Source: Micromonospora rifamycinica
Lineage (GTDB): Bacteria > Actinomycetota > Actinomycetes > Mycobacteriales > Micromonosporaceae
Assembly: GCF_900090265.1 (NCBI RefSeq)
Contig: NZ_LT607752.1
Location: 1,984,001 to 2,048,000 of the forward strand
Direction of reading: 5' to 3'
DNA length: 64,000 nucleotides
Part shown: positions 52,870-61,647 of the stretch, one piece after another
Position numbering within the stretch: the first letter of the stretch is position 1
How the letters are laid out: each line of letters opens with the position of its first letter
Notes under the pieces: model-generated
Databases searched by the model: none
The model's input: the letters and a program-made list of their open reading frames with translations, nothing else
What the model was told of the DNA's origin: nothing
Made by a program: the position numbers and the translations under genes

Positions 52870-53667
52870 ATGTCCCCTGGAGTGCGTTACGAAAAGAACG
52901 GTCATGTGGCCGTCGTGACCCTCGACCGGCCTGAGGTGCTCAATGCGATGGACCTGCGCATGCACCAGGAACTGGCGCGGGTCTGGGACGATTTCGAGGC
53001 CGATGACGACCTGTGGGTGGCCGTGCTCACCGGCGCGGGCGACCGAGCCTTCTCCGTCGGCCAGGACCTCAAGGAGCTGGCCGGACGGGTGCGGGCGGGC
53101 ACCGCGGGCACGGCGACCTTCGGCAGTCGGGGCAAGCCCGGCTGGCCCCGGCTCACCGAGCGGTTCGACCTGGCCAAGCCGGTCGTCGCCAAGGTACGCG
53201 GGTACGCGATGGGCGGCGGCTTCGAGCTCGCGCTGGCCTGCGACCTCGTGATCGCGTCGACCGATGCCACGTTCGCGCTGCCGGAGGCCCGGCTGGGTCT
53301 GATGGCGGGCGCGGGCGGCGTGTTCCGGTTGACCAGGCAGCTGCCCTGGCGTACCGCGATGGGGCAGCTGCTCACCGGCAGGTCGATGACCGCCCGGCGG
53401 GCCTTCGAACTCGGCCTGGTCAACGAGGTGGTGCCCGCCGACGAGCTCGACGCCTGCGTCGACGGGTGGGTGGCCGACATCCTCCGGTGCGCGCCGCTGT
53501 CCGTGCGGGCGATCAAGGAAGCGGCGACGAAGTCGCTCACCATGCCGCTGGAGACCGCGTTCTCGACCCGGTTCCCCCGGGAGGAGCAGCGGATGCAGAG
53601 CATGGACGCCGTCGAGGGTCCGCTCGCGTTCGTGGAGAAGCGCGAACCACGGTGGCAGGGCCGCTGA
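52870..53667 (+). CDS. dpgD: DpgD, enoyl-CoA hydratase/isomerase family
   Basis: 265 residues from [11 protein letters not shown]. Crotonase fold with [22 protein letters not shown] (oxyanion hole), [16 protein letters not shown] and [12 protein letters not shown]. It works with DpgA and DpgB on 3,5-dihydroxyphenylacetyl-CoA. Unlike the usual dpgABCD row, it is on the opposite strand. It converges with the amidinotransferase gene with 7 bp between the stops. Confidence 0.92.
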   Translation: MSPGVRYEKNGHVAVVTLDRPEVLNAMDLRMHQELARVWDDFEADDDLWVAVLTGAGDRAFSVGQDLKELAGRVRAGTAGTATFGSRGKPGWPRLTERFDLAKPVVAKVRGYAMGGGFELALACDLVIASTDATFALPEARLGLMAGAGGVFRLTRQLPWRTAMGQLLTGRSMTARRAFELGLVNEVVPADELDACVDGWVADILRCAPLSVRAIKEAATKSLTMPLETAFSTRFPREEQRMQSMDAVEGPLAFVEKREPRWQGR

Positions 53668-53674
53668 ACGCCCA

Positions 53675-54835
53675 TCAGCGGAGGTAGTCTTCCGCGCCGC
53701 CCTGGCGGACGGTGTCCAGGGTGAAGCAGTGCAGGCCCCCACCGAACAGCCGGCGGTGGCGGTGGCGGACGGGTACGGCGGTGAACCCGTGCCGTTCCAA
53801 CGTGCGGGCCAGCTCCGGGCACGCCTCGTTGACCAGCACCGTCGCCGGGTCGACGGAGAGCACGTTGAGGTCGATGAACGGGCTGGTGAGGATGAGGTCG
53901 TCGTCGTCGTAGCGGGGGAAGCTGTCGCCGTCCGGCTCGGGCGCGACGATGTGGTCCCAGCTGCGCAACGGCGCGGGGAGCTTCTCCATCACCTCGGCGG
54001 AACGCACCAGCAGGGTGCCCGGCCGTAACGCCAGCACCATGCTGTCGAGGTGACTGTCGCTCAGCTGGTACACCCGGTGGATGCGGAACCGTCCGGCGAG
54101 GTGGCGTTCGAGCCAGTCGCACGCCAGGGCGTGGTTGGCCGTCGAGACGTTGGCGACGACGTCCCGGCCCAGTCGCAGACACTGGGCGCCGTCGAACATC
54201 ATCTCGAACCCCACGTCGTACGGTGACGGGCGCGGGTCCTCGATCGTCTCGGTCGGCCCGCCCGCCGTGCCACTGCGGACGTAGGACAGGTCGAACGAGG
54301 CGTCGGTCATCATCGGCCGCGGCATGACCGTCCACCGCGCGCCCCGCCGGAAGTAGTCGGCGAAGATCGGCTTGAGCAGCTGCGTCTCGAAGTACCGCGA
54401 GCGGATCATGGGTGGGGTCTCGATGATCTCGTCGCCCAGGATCAGGGTGTTGTCCCGCACGTTGAGTGGTGGGACGACGGCGGCCGACCACGCCGGCGTG
54501 GCGACCTCCACCGTGGACGGGTCCAGGGTGATCGGACGGTGGACGGTCACCGCGAGGGATTCGAGGGTCTTGGCGAGCCCGTCGAGGTCCTCGCAGAGCT
54601 CGGCGACGTACCGCTCCTTGATCGGCACCCGGCCGGGCTCCGGCGCCGCCGCGGTGGCCGCGCGAGCCGCCAGGCGGGGGTAGTACCACTCGGTCCGGAA
54701 GGACCGGTTCTCCCTGATGTTGTCGTGGAAGAACAGGTCGAATGACAGCTCACGGTCGTGCGATATGTAGTTGTCGGCCGAGCCGACAATTACTTCCTTC
54801 AGCGGCGACCACTCGTCAAAGCTGTTGAGCTGCAT
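53675..54835 (-). CDS. Glycine/inosamine-type amidinotransferase (paralogue 1)
   Basis: 386 residues. N-terminal SPLKEVIVGSADN and the motifs NVRDNTLILGDEIIETP, MPRPMMTDASFD, and the catalytic Cys near the end (GGGLHCFTLD) define the arginine:glycine/StrB-type amidinotransferase family. It should transfer the amidino group of Arg to an amine, here probably dihydroxyphenylglycine. It is closely related to the protein at 57718-58866. Single-gene minus-strand unit, sharing its upstream region with the methyltransferase operon. Confidence 0.92.
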   Translation of the reverse strand: MQLNSFDEWSPLKEVIVGSADNYISHDRELSFDLFFHDNIRENRSFRTEWYYPRLAARAATAAAPEPGRVPIKERYVAELCEDLDGLAKTLESLAVTVHRPITLDPSTVEVATPAWSAAVVPPLNVRDNTLILGDEIIETPPMIRSRYFETQLLKPIFADYFRRGARWTVMPRPMMTDASFDLSYVRSGTAGGPTETIEDPRPSPYDVGFEMMFDGAQCLRLGRDVVANVSTANHALACDWLERHLAGRFRIHRVYQLSDSHLDSMVLALRPGTLLVRSAEVMEKLPAPLRSWDHIVAPEPDGDSFPRYDDDDLILTSPFIDLNVLSVDPATVLVNEACPELARTLERHGFTAVPVRHRHRRLFGGGLHCFTLDTVRQGGAEDYLR

Positions 54836-55260
54836 GCACTCCCCCGGGGCTGCATCTGATTAGTCCGCGCCGGACACCCGCGTGACCAGTGGTGCGGTCT
54901 CACCGGCGGTGTCGAGGGATGCGCGAGACGGTAACCCACAAGGCGCTTTCCATTAGTCGATCTAGGCACCCGGGGGCTTCGTGACCACTTAATCACACAC
55001 AATCACCGCCGTAAATGTGATCCACGTCACACCAATTGGGATGCTGGGCCTTTCGGCCTTCAGGTAGGCTCGCCAACGCGGTCAATCTATTCAAACTTCT
55101 CAATGATCATCGATGGTCGGGAGAGGTGAACGGGGGTCTCCGCGACACGAATCCGCATTTCAAACGCGACAACCATCCGCGCGACCGATCGCCTGCGGCA
55201 TGTCGCGGAAATACTTTCCATCGGGAATTCTTACCAGCCTGCACGGGAGAGGTGGGGCCA
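54836..55260. promoter_or_regulatory. Divergent intergenic region between the amidinotransferase and the methyltransferase operon
   Basis: 425 bp, clearly less GC-rich than the genes. It holds the CRP-like palindrome at 55016-55031 and several TCAC/GTGA half sites at 54981-55015. A frame continuous with the methyltransferase extends back to 55036, but has a weak start and non-coding composition. No RNA gene seen. Confidence 0.6.
55016..55031. promoter_or_regulatory. Perfect CRP/GlxR-type operator palindrome
   Basis: TGTGATCCACGTCACA fits TGTGA-N6-TCACA in all ten conserved positions. This is the consensus of Crp/Fnr-family activators (E. coli CRP, corynebacterial GlxR, streptomycete Crp). 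It lies 230 bp before the methyltransferase start and 180 bp from the amidinotransferase start. Binding is inferred. Confidence 0.6.
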
Positions 55261-56298
55261 ATGCGTGCCGCACACGATGGCGATCCGGTCTATGAGCGCT
55301 TCCAGTTCCTGATGAACGCTCCCGCGTTGTTCAACGCGGTGGCCACCTCCGTCGAGCTGGGGATCTTCCATTTCCTCGCCGACCGGGCCGAGGCGACGTT
55401 CGACCAGATCCACCAGCACACGGCACTGCCGCTCCACCAGCTCCGGGTCCTCCTCCAGGCGGTCTGTTCGACCGGGCTGCTGACCAGGCGGGACGGCCGG
55501 TACGCCAACTCGGCGGTCGCCCAGGATCTCCTCGCCTCCGACGACGAGGACAGCTGGGCGCACATCATCGTCGGCTGGAAGGAGGTCTACTACCCCGCCT
55601 TCGGGCAGATGACGACGGCGCTGCGGGCGGGCACCAACACCGCACTCGACGCCTACCCCGGCGACGAACCCACGCTCTACCAGCGGCTTTCCCGCAACCC
55701 TGACCTTGAGGCGGTGTTCCACCGGGCGATGAGCGCCTTCACCCTGCGCTCCGTCGACGCGCTGGTCGAACGGCCGGAGTTCGCCGAGGTGCGGCACCTG
55801 CTCGACGTCGGCGGCGGCGACGGCACGACGTCGATCCGCCTCGCGGCACGCCACCCCCAGCTGAAGTCGACGATCTTCGACATTCCCAGCGTGTCCAGAA
55901 TCGCCGACGGCAAGACGACCGCACTGGCCGACCGGGTCGACCTTCTCTCCGGCAACATGTTCACCGACAACTTTCCTCTCGGCCCGGACGCCGTCCTCTT
56001 CAGCCACGTGCTGGAGATCTTCTCCGCCGAGCAGATCCTGGCGATGCTGCAGAAGGCCTATGACGTCCTGCCGGTCGGCGGACGGGTCTTCCTGTACGGC
56101 TACAACGTCTCCGACGACGAGACCAGTGGCATTTTCTCGGCCCGCCTCGGCCTGTACTTCAATGTGCTGGCGAGCGGGCAGGGCATGGCATATCCGGCAG
56201 CGGACTACGAGCGCTGGTTGAGCCGCGTGGGCTTCCGCGACGTGACCACGGTCCGCGGTCTCCCCTTCGAGCACGGCCTCAGCATGGGCACCAGATAG
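55261..56298 (+). CDS. SAM-dependent O-methyltransferase with winged-helix N-terminal domain
   Basis: 345 residues from ATG 55261, RBS GGAGAGG. An N-terminal dimerisation/winged-helix domain (about 15-100) precedes the SAM domain with LLDVGGGDGTTS, and SHVLEIFSAEQI. This is the small-molecule O-methyltransferase type (pfam Methyltransf_2-like). It may methylate a ring hydroxyl of the dihydroxyphenylglycine unit. First of five close plus-strand genes. Confidence 0.88.
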   Translation: MRAAHDGDPVYERFQFLMNAPALFNAVATSVELGIFHFLADRAEATFDQIHQHTALPLHQLRVLLQAVCSTGLLTRRDGRYANSAVAQDLLASDDEDSWAHIIVGWKEVYYPAFGQMTTALRAGTNTALDAYPGDEPTLYQRLSRNPDLEAVFHRAMSAFTLRSVDALVERPEFAEVRHLLDVGGGDGTTSIRLAARHPQLKSTIFDIPSVSRIADGKTTALADRVDLLSGNMFTDNFPLGPDAVLFSHVLEIFSAEQILAMLQKAYDVLPVGGRVFLYGYNVSDDETSGIFSARLGLYFNVLASGQGMAYPAADYERWLSRVGFRDVTTVRGLPFEHGLSMGTR

Positions 56299-56342
56299 CA
56301 CCGACCACCGAAAACAGCGCGGAATTCCGGAAGGCTGTCCAC

Positions 56343-57680
56343 ATGCTTCTCGAGAATGCTCTCGCCCATTATTATCCGCAGGTTCAGGATGCACTGCGAA
56401 CACTGTCGGGCAGTGCCGCGTCGAGCGAGTTCACGCCCGGTGTCGAACTGCCCGAACCGACACCCGCGATGCGCGAGTACCTTTCGGCCTCCGATCTGGG
56501 GCACACCCCGATGGGGCGGTACCGCGGCAGGAACCTCGCGCTGCTGGACCTCACCCGCAACCCCGGGACGATGACGACGAAGACCTTCGCCTCACTGGTC
56601 ATCGTCGCCCGTGCGGTCGGGTACATCCAGCGCACCGGCGAGCGGGTCACGATCATCACGCCGTCCTCCGCGAACAAGGCCGTCGCCATGCGGGACGCGG
56701 TGCTGCGGGCGATCGGCGCCGGACTGGTCACCCCCGACCAGCTCAACGTGGCGGTCGTCGTACCCGCCGGCTCGGTCCACAAGATCCGCGCGTCGGAACT
56801 GCTCACCGACCCGTACCTGCGCGCCCGCAACCCCATCGCCGTGTACCGGGGTGACGTGCCCGGCACGGTGAAGACGATCGCGCGGACCATGGTCGACACC
56901 CACAGGGAGGCACTGGAGAAGAGCGCCAAGACCAACCTCTGGTACACCCTGCAACTGGAGAACTACCTGGCCGCGGACGTGGTGCGGGCGCTGGCGGAGG
57001 AGGAGTTCTTCCCGCCGGCAGCGACCGTACCGCGGCTGCACGTGCACGCCGTGTCCAGCGCGTACGGGCTGCTCGGGCACGCGTACGGCCGGGAGCGGTT
57101 CGGCGGGACCGGCCTGCCCTCGCGCTACTTCCTCGTGCAGCATCTCGGCGCGCCGGACATGGTGGTCAGCCTCTACCACGACGGCGACTTCGACAGCAGG
57201 CACCTGCCCGACTACTCCTACCAGCCGGAGTCCGGTCGCTACGTCCAGCAGGAGGACCCGCACTTCCCGGCCGTCACCTTCGACCCCCGGGAGACGCTCG
57301 ACCCGACGTTCTACACCAGGACCCCGGTGACCTCGGCCCGGATGAACGCGCTCATCCACGGCCAGGGCGGCGGCGGCGTGGTCGTCTCCCTCGCCGAGTG
57401 CCTCGAACGGTACGGCCAGACCCGCGCCCTGCTCGGTGAGGCGGGCGTGCCCGTCCCGGCGAATCCGACCGCGCTCCGCGAGTGGTCGCTGGTCATGGCG
57501 GTGACCGGGATCCTGAACGCCATCGACCGGGACCTGGTGCCGGAGGACGACATCCTCGTGCACGGCTCCGGCTGCTACGCCACCGGCGACTTCGACGAGG
57601 TGACCCTCCGCGACATGCACGAGGTCGACACCGACGACGACTCGCTCAGGAACGTGGTGCTCGACGCCGCCGCACTGTGA
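56343..57680 (+). CDS. Unrecognised 445-residue protein, possibly fold-type-II PLP-like
   Basis: I do not recognise this family. RBS GGAAGG. Soluble, no signal. NPGTMTTKTFASL (Lys80) followed by ITPSSANKAVAMRDAVL and later ILVHGSGCY resembles the lysine, Ser/Asn loop and glycine loop of threonine-synthase-like PLP enzymes, but the match is loose. It lies between a methyltransferase and the second amidinotransferase, so it probably modifies an amino-acid intermediate. Confidence 0.7.
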   Translation: MLLENALAHYYPQVQDALRTLSGSAASSEFTPGVELPEPTPAMREYLSASDLGHTPMGRYRGRNLALLDLTRNPGTMTTKTFASLVIVARAVGYIQRTGERVTIITPSSANKAVAMRDAVLRAIGAGLVTPDQLNVAVVVPAGSVHKIRASELLTDPYLRARNPIAVYRGDVPGTVKTIARTMVDTHREALEKSAKTNLWYTLQLENYLAADVVRALAEEEFFPPAATVPRLHVHAVSSAYGLLGHAYGRERFGGTGLPSRYFLVQHLGAPDMVVSLYHDGDFDSRHLPDYSYQPESGRYVQQEDPHFPAVTFDPRETLDPTFYTRTPVTSARMNALIHGQGGGGVVVSLAECLERYGQTRALLGEAGVPVPANPTALREWSLVMAVTGILNAIDRDLVPEDDILVHGSGCYATGDFDEVTLRDMHEVDTDDDSLRNVVLDAAAL

Positions 57681-57717
57681 CCGCCCGCCACCGCTTCACC
57701 AGGAGGGGACCTTCCCG

Positions 57718-58866
57718 ATGCGCCTGAACAGCTACGACGACTTCTCACCGCTCAAGGAGGTCGTCCTCGGCTCCGCGACCGACTACCTCGACCGCATCGA
57801 CGACCTGTCGTTCGACATGTTCGTCAGCGACAACCTCACCGGCGCCAAGGGGTACTACCCGAGCATCACCGACTGGTACGACGGCGCTTCCCGGGCCGAC
57901 CGCAACGAACCGCACCGGCTCGCGACGAAGAAGCGCTTCCTCGGCGAGCTGATCGAGGACGTCGAGGGCATCGCGGCCATTCTCGAGTCCCTCGGGATCC
58001 GGGTGCTCAGGCCGATGCCGCTCGACCCGCGCCCCGGGAACGTGGCGACCCCCGCGTGGTCCGCACCGGTCACGCCCCCACTGAACGTGCGGGACAACAC
58101 GCTGATCCTCGGCGACGAGATCATCGAGACGCCGCCGACCCTGCGGGCGAGGTACTTCGAGACGCAGTTCCTCAAGCCGATCTTCATGAGGTACTTCGCC
58201 GAGGGCGCCCGCTGGACGACGATGCCCCGGCCGATGATGACCGACGCCTCGTTCGACCCGGAGAACGTCGCGAACGCGGCACCCAACATCGAGGTGCCGG
58301 TCGACCCCCGGCCGTCCGCGTACGACGTCGGCCCGGAAATCATGATCGACGGCGCGAACTGTCTGCGGCTCGGCCGCGACCTGATCGTCAACATCTCCAA
58401 CGCCAACCACGCGCTGGCCTACGACTGGCTTCAGCGGCACCTGGCGGGGCGCTTCCGCGTCCACCGCATGCACAAGCTGACCCAGAGCCACATCGACAGC
58501 GTGGTGATCCCGCTGCGGCCGGGCACCCTGCTCATCAGGTCCGAGCGGGTCCTGGACTTCCTGCCGGAGCGGCTGCGCTCGTGGGACCTGATCGTCTCCC
58601 CGGTGCCCGACGTCAGCGACTACCCACAGTACGACAACGACGACCCCATTCCCGCCAGCCCGTACATCGACCTCAACCTGCTGTCGATCGACGAGAACAC
58701 CGTGCTGGTCAACGACGCCTGCAAGACCCTGATCCGCACCCTGGAGGACCACAGGTTCACGGTGGTGCCGGCGCGGCACCGCCACCGTCGGTTGTTCGGC
58801 GGCGGTTTCCACTGCTTCACCCTCGACACCGTCCGTACCGGCGGCGCCGAGGACTACCTCGGCTAG
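57718..58866 (+). CDS. Glycine/inosamine-type amidinotransferase (paralogue 2)
   Basis: 382 residues, strong RBS AGGAGGGG. Same motifs as the 53675 protein: SPLKEVVLGSATD, NVRDNTLILGDEIIETP, MPRPMMTDASFD, and Cys in GGGFHCFTLD. The two differ mainly in residues 35-70 and around 190-200, where substrate specificity may lie. A second amidination, or use on a different amine, is inferred. Confidence 0.92.
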   Translation: MRLNSYDDFSPLKEVVLGSATDYLDRIDDLSFDMFVSDNLTGAKGYYPSITDWYDGASRADRNEPHRLATKKRFLGELIEDVEGIAAILESLGIRVLRPMPLDPRPGNVATPAWSAPVTPPLNVRDNTLILGDEIIETPPTLRARYFETQFLKPIFMRYFAEGARWTTMPRPMMTDASFDPENVANAAPNIEVPVDPRPSAYDVGPEIMIDGANCLRLGRDLIVNISNANHALAYDWLQRHLAGRFRVHRMHKLTQSHIDSVVIPLRPGTLLIRSERVLDFLPERLRSWDLIVSPVPDVSDYPQYDNDDPIPASPYIDLNLLSIDENTVLVNDACKTLIRTLEDHRFTVVPARHRHRRLFGGGFHCFTLDTVRTGGAEDYLG

Positions 58867-58875
58867 GAGGGGTTC

Positions 58876-59379
58876 ATGGCGGTTCCCGACTGCGCATCGG
58901 CCCTGTCCGACGCACTGCTGGAGCACGAGTTCGCACCGTTCTTCGGCACCCCCTGCGGCATCCTGGCGCCTCTCTACAGCCGGCTCGAGGCCGCCGCGGA
59001 CCTGTGGACCATCTCGCGCGAGGACAACGCGGTGGGTGTCGCCGCCGGCGCCGCGATGGCGGGGAGGAGCCCCGTGGTCCTGATGCAGAACTCCGGTCTC
59101 GGCCAGTCGGTGAACGCCCTCGCGTCCCTCGTCGTGCCGTACCGGATTCCGATGCTCCTCATCATCAGTCTGCGCGGTATCCCCCCGGACTTCACCACGG
59201 AGAACATCGTCATGGGTCGTCTGACCGAACCACTGCTCCGCGAGGCGGGCATCCCCACCGCCCGACTCGCGGAGGAGAACCTCGCGGCGCAGACCGACTG
59301 GGCCAGCCGGCTCGTGGTCGAGGACCGCCGACCGGCGGCCCTGCTCGTTCCCCCGGCCCTGCTCGGGTGGCAGGCATGA
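58876..59379 (+). CDS. TPP-dependent 2-oxoacid decarboxylase, alpha subunit (sulfo-/phosphonopyruvate decarboxylase-like)
   Basis: 167 residues, RBS GGAGGGG. FFGTPCGILAPL, SREDNAVGVAAGAAMAG and QNSGLGQSVNALASL are the Pyr-domain signature shared by phosphonopyruvate and sulfopyruvate decarboxylases. Its stop overlaps the start of the beta-subunit gene (ATGA). No PEP mutase gene is in the window. Confidence 0.9.
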   Translation: MAVPDCASALSDALLEHEFAPFFGTPCGILAPLYSRLEAAADLWTISREDNAVGVAAGAAMAGRSPVVLMQNSGLGQSVNALASLVVPYRIPMLLIISLRGIPPDFTTENIVMGRLTEPLLREAGIPTARLAEENLAAQTDWASRLVVEDRRPAALLVPPALLGWQA

Positions 59380-59945
59380 ACAAGACGGCAGTGATCCGCG
59401 CGCTGATCGAGGCGACGTCCACCGACCCGATCATCTTCACCACCGGCTACTCCTGCCGCATCGCCAGGAACGTGGCGGACCGGCCGAACCACTTCTACAT
59501 GACCGGCAGCATGGGCCTCGCGGCCGCCATCGGTACCGGCATCGCGTTGTCGACGGGCCGGCTCGTGGTGGTCGTCGACGGTGACGGCGCACTGGCCATG
59601 AATCCGGGTTGCCTGCTCACCGCCGGCGCGCTCCCCCACCTTCCCCTGCTGCACCTCGTCCTCGACGACGGTCGGTACGACTCCACCGGAGGCCAGCGCG
59701 TCCCGTCGCGACGCATCAACTTCACCGCCCTGGCCGAAGCCGCCGGATACACCGGCGTCTGGCACGTCGACGATCTGAGCAAGTTCCGGGAGTTGCTGCA
59801 CAGCGAGGCGAGGACGTGCACCAGCCCCACCTTCGTCCACTGCGAGCTGACCGAGGAGGACGAGGCCGGCACACCGCCGAGAATCGAGGCCGAGCTCGCG
59901 CAGCACCAGCTCCGGTTCAGCCGACACCTCACCTCGTCCCGGTGA
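59376..59945 (+). CDS. TPP-dependent 2-oxoacid decarboxylase, beta subunit
   Basis: 189 residues. The TPP/Mg motif VVDGDGALAMNPG and the following VLDDGRYDSTGGQ match the PP domain of ComE/phosphonopyruvate decarboxylase. The enzyme is split into two genes as in archaeal ComD/ComE. With the alpha subunit it should convert a 2-oxoacid to an aldehyde, substrate unknown. Last gene of the operon; converges with the next gene. Confidence 0.9.
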   Translation: MNKTAVIRALIEATSTDPIIFTTGYSCRIARNVADRPNHFYMTGSMGLAAAIGTGIALSTGRLVVVVDGDGALAMNPGCLLTAGALPHLPLLHLVLDDGRYDSTGGQRVPSRRINFTALAEAAGYTGVWHVDDLSKFRELLHSEARTCTSPTFVHCELTEEDEAGTPPRIEAELAQHQLRFSRHLTSSR

Positions 59946-60011
59946 CCGGACGCCCGCGCCGTACGGTCGGCCTGCCGCGGTGGCTGCCAGCGGCCGGTGA
60001 TGCCGGGTCGG

Positions 60012-61391
60012 CTAGCCCAGGATCGCCTCGATCAGGCGCATGGTGCCGTCATGCTCCCATCTCGCCTGGTAGCCGGCGACGGTCATGCCCGGTGGATAGG
60101 GCGCCGGCAGCTCCGCCCAGCTGCAGCCGGTGCGTCTGCGGTGGTAGATCGCTTCCACGAGCAGCCGCCGGTGGTGCTGCCGGCTCCGGTGCGGGTCGCC
60201 CGGCAGGATCGCCGCGATCTGCCGCCACTGCTCGTCGGTGATGACGCCCTGAGTCGACGGTCCGTGCTGCTCGACCCGCTCGGGAGGGCGGGATGGTGGT
60301 CGCGGCACCTCGACGGCTCTCGGCGCCCCGACCGGTTCCGACGGTTCCGCACCGCCCTGCCGGCTGTCCCTGGCCGACAGCCGGGCCCGCGCCGCCGCCG
60401 CGATCTGTTCCCGAACCGGCAACGGCTGGGCCGGCGGATATCCGGTGAAGCCGGGTTCGAGGGCGGCGGTGAGGAGCCCGCAGACATGGCGGAGCTGCTC
60501 CCACTGCGGGGCGAGGGCCAGCAGGTGGGCGGTCGCCGGATCGTCGCCGCCGAACGACTGGAGGCGACCGAGGATCACCGGTTGGCGGTGGGCGTACCGG
60601 GCCAGGACGCGGGCGATGGCATCGTGCACCGACGACCGGTACTCCTCCTGGTACGGCCCGGCCAGGTTGAACGCGTACGCCTGGGTGTTGTATTCGGCCA
60701 TCTCGGCGGCGAGGTCGGGGCAGTCCGCCAGCACCTGCGGGAACTGGTCGGGATCCAGGTAGTCCAGCCACCGGGGCGCCGGCTGGTCGCCGCCGTCAGG
60801 TGCCGGGTTCCCGGGCTGACCGGTCAGGTCCGGTTGCGCGACGGTGGCGGGCAGATACCACTGCCGCAGGTGCTCGTCGCAGGCTGCGGCGAAGTACGGC
60901 AGGTACGCCGCGGCGACCTCGCCGGCGAGGGCCTCGGCGGCCACCGACCATTGGGCGAACGTGTACCCGGTGTCCACCTCGAACACCTGCGTCAAGCGGG
61001 TGACCAGCGCGAACATGTCGTCGAGCTGGGCGAACTCCGCGACGAGCGTCGGATCGACCTCCCCGAACGCCATCGCCAGGGGGTGGTCGACCCACGGCGG
61101 CCGGACGGTGTCCACCAGCGCGACGACGAGGTGGTCGCGGTCCAGCTGCCCACCGGCGTGCTGCTGGAGCAGCGTGATCGTGGCCAGGCTACGGCGCAGC
61201 TGGTCGACGCCGGTGTGGGCGGCCTGTTCGTCGGCCCAGGCATGGAACATCGCCAGGCAGGTGGGGTTCTGCTGGGTTTCGACCCAGGCGAGGCTCTGGA
61301 AGAACGCCGGCTGGTGCTCGGCGATCCAGGCGAAGGTCGTGGCGAACGTGTGTTGCCATGGCGCCGGCTGGACGTCCTGATGCGGGTACAC
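60012..61391 (-). CDS. Large helical protein with a C-terminal transposase-like (DUF4096-type) domain
   Basis: 459 residues from GTG 61391 (RBS GGGAGA); a TTG at 61502 in frame is less likely. Residues 1-310 are helical and resemble nothing I can name. After a Pro/Arg-rich linker, the last 75 residues (ITDEQWRQIAAILPG; EAIYHRRRTGCSWAELP; RWEHDGTMRLIEAIL) match the N-terminal DNA-binding domain of IS5/IS402-family transposases. No DDE catalytic domain follows, so this is not a working transposase. The fusion may be a domesticated DNA-binding protein. Confidence 0.75.
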   Translation of the reverse strand: MYPHQDVQPAPWQHTFATTFAWIAEHQPAFFQSLAWVETQQNPTCLAMFHAWADEQAAHTGVDQLRRSLATITLLQQHAGGQLDRDHLVVALVDTVRPPWVDHPLAMAFGEVDPTLVAEFAQLDDMFALVTRLTQVFEVDTGYTFAQWSVAAEALAGEVAAAYLPYFAAACDEHLRQWYLPATVAQPDLTGQPGNPAPDGGDQPAPRWLDYLDPDQFPQVLADCPDLAAEMAEYNTQAYAFNLAGPYQEEYRSSVHDAIARVLARYAHRQPVILGRLQSFGGDDPATAHLLALAPQWEQLRHVCGLLTAALEPGFTGYPPAQPLPVREQIAAAARARLSARDSRQGGAEPSEPVGAPRAVEVPRPPSRPPERVEQHGPSTQGVITDEQWRQIAAILPGDPHRSRQHHRRLLVEAIYHRRRTGCSWAELPAPYPPGMTVAGYQARWEHDGTMRLIEAILG

Positions 61392-61647
61392 GCCTGTCTC
61401 CCGGTCGGTGGGCGGGTCCGCACCAGCGTGCGCCGGACCTACCGGCCCGTTCCCCGGTCGCCGGCCGGTCCTGCGGGCAGTCCGGGTTGCCCCTACGGGC
61501 AACGCGGTGCCGACCGGTGCGGGCGCGGCGACGTCGAGACGCGGTGCCCACCGCCGGAGGCCGGCTGGACAGCACCGTCCGGCTGGGCCGTGTGTCGACG
61601 TCGGTCGACGGAACTCCGACGGCAGATCGGTCTACTGCTGGTAAGGC

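Noticed and set aside
55036..55260. N-terminal extension of the methyltransferase or a precursor peptide gene
   Set aside because: Composition is non-coding, no RBS at 55036, and ATG 55261 has a good RBS and a normal family start.
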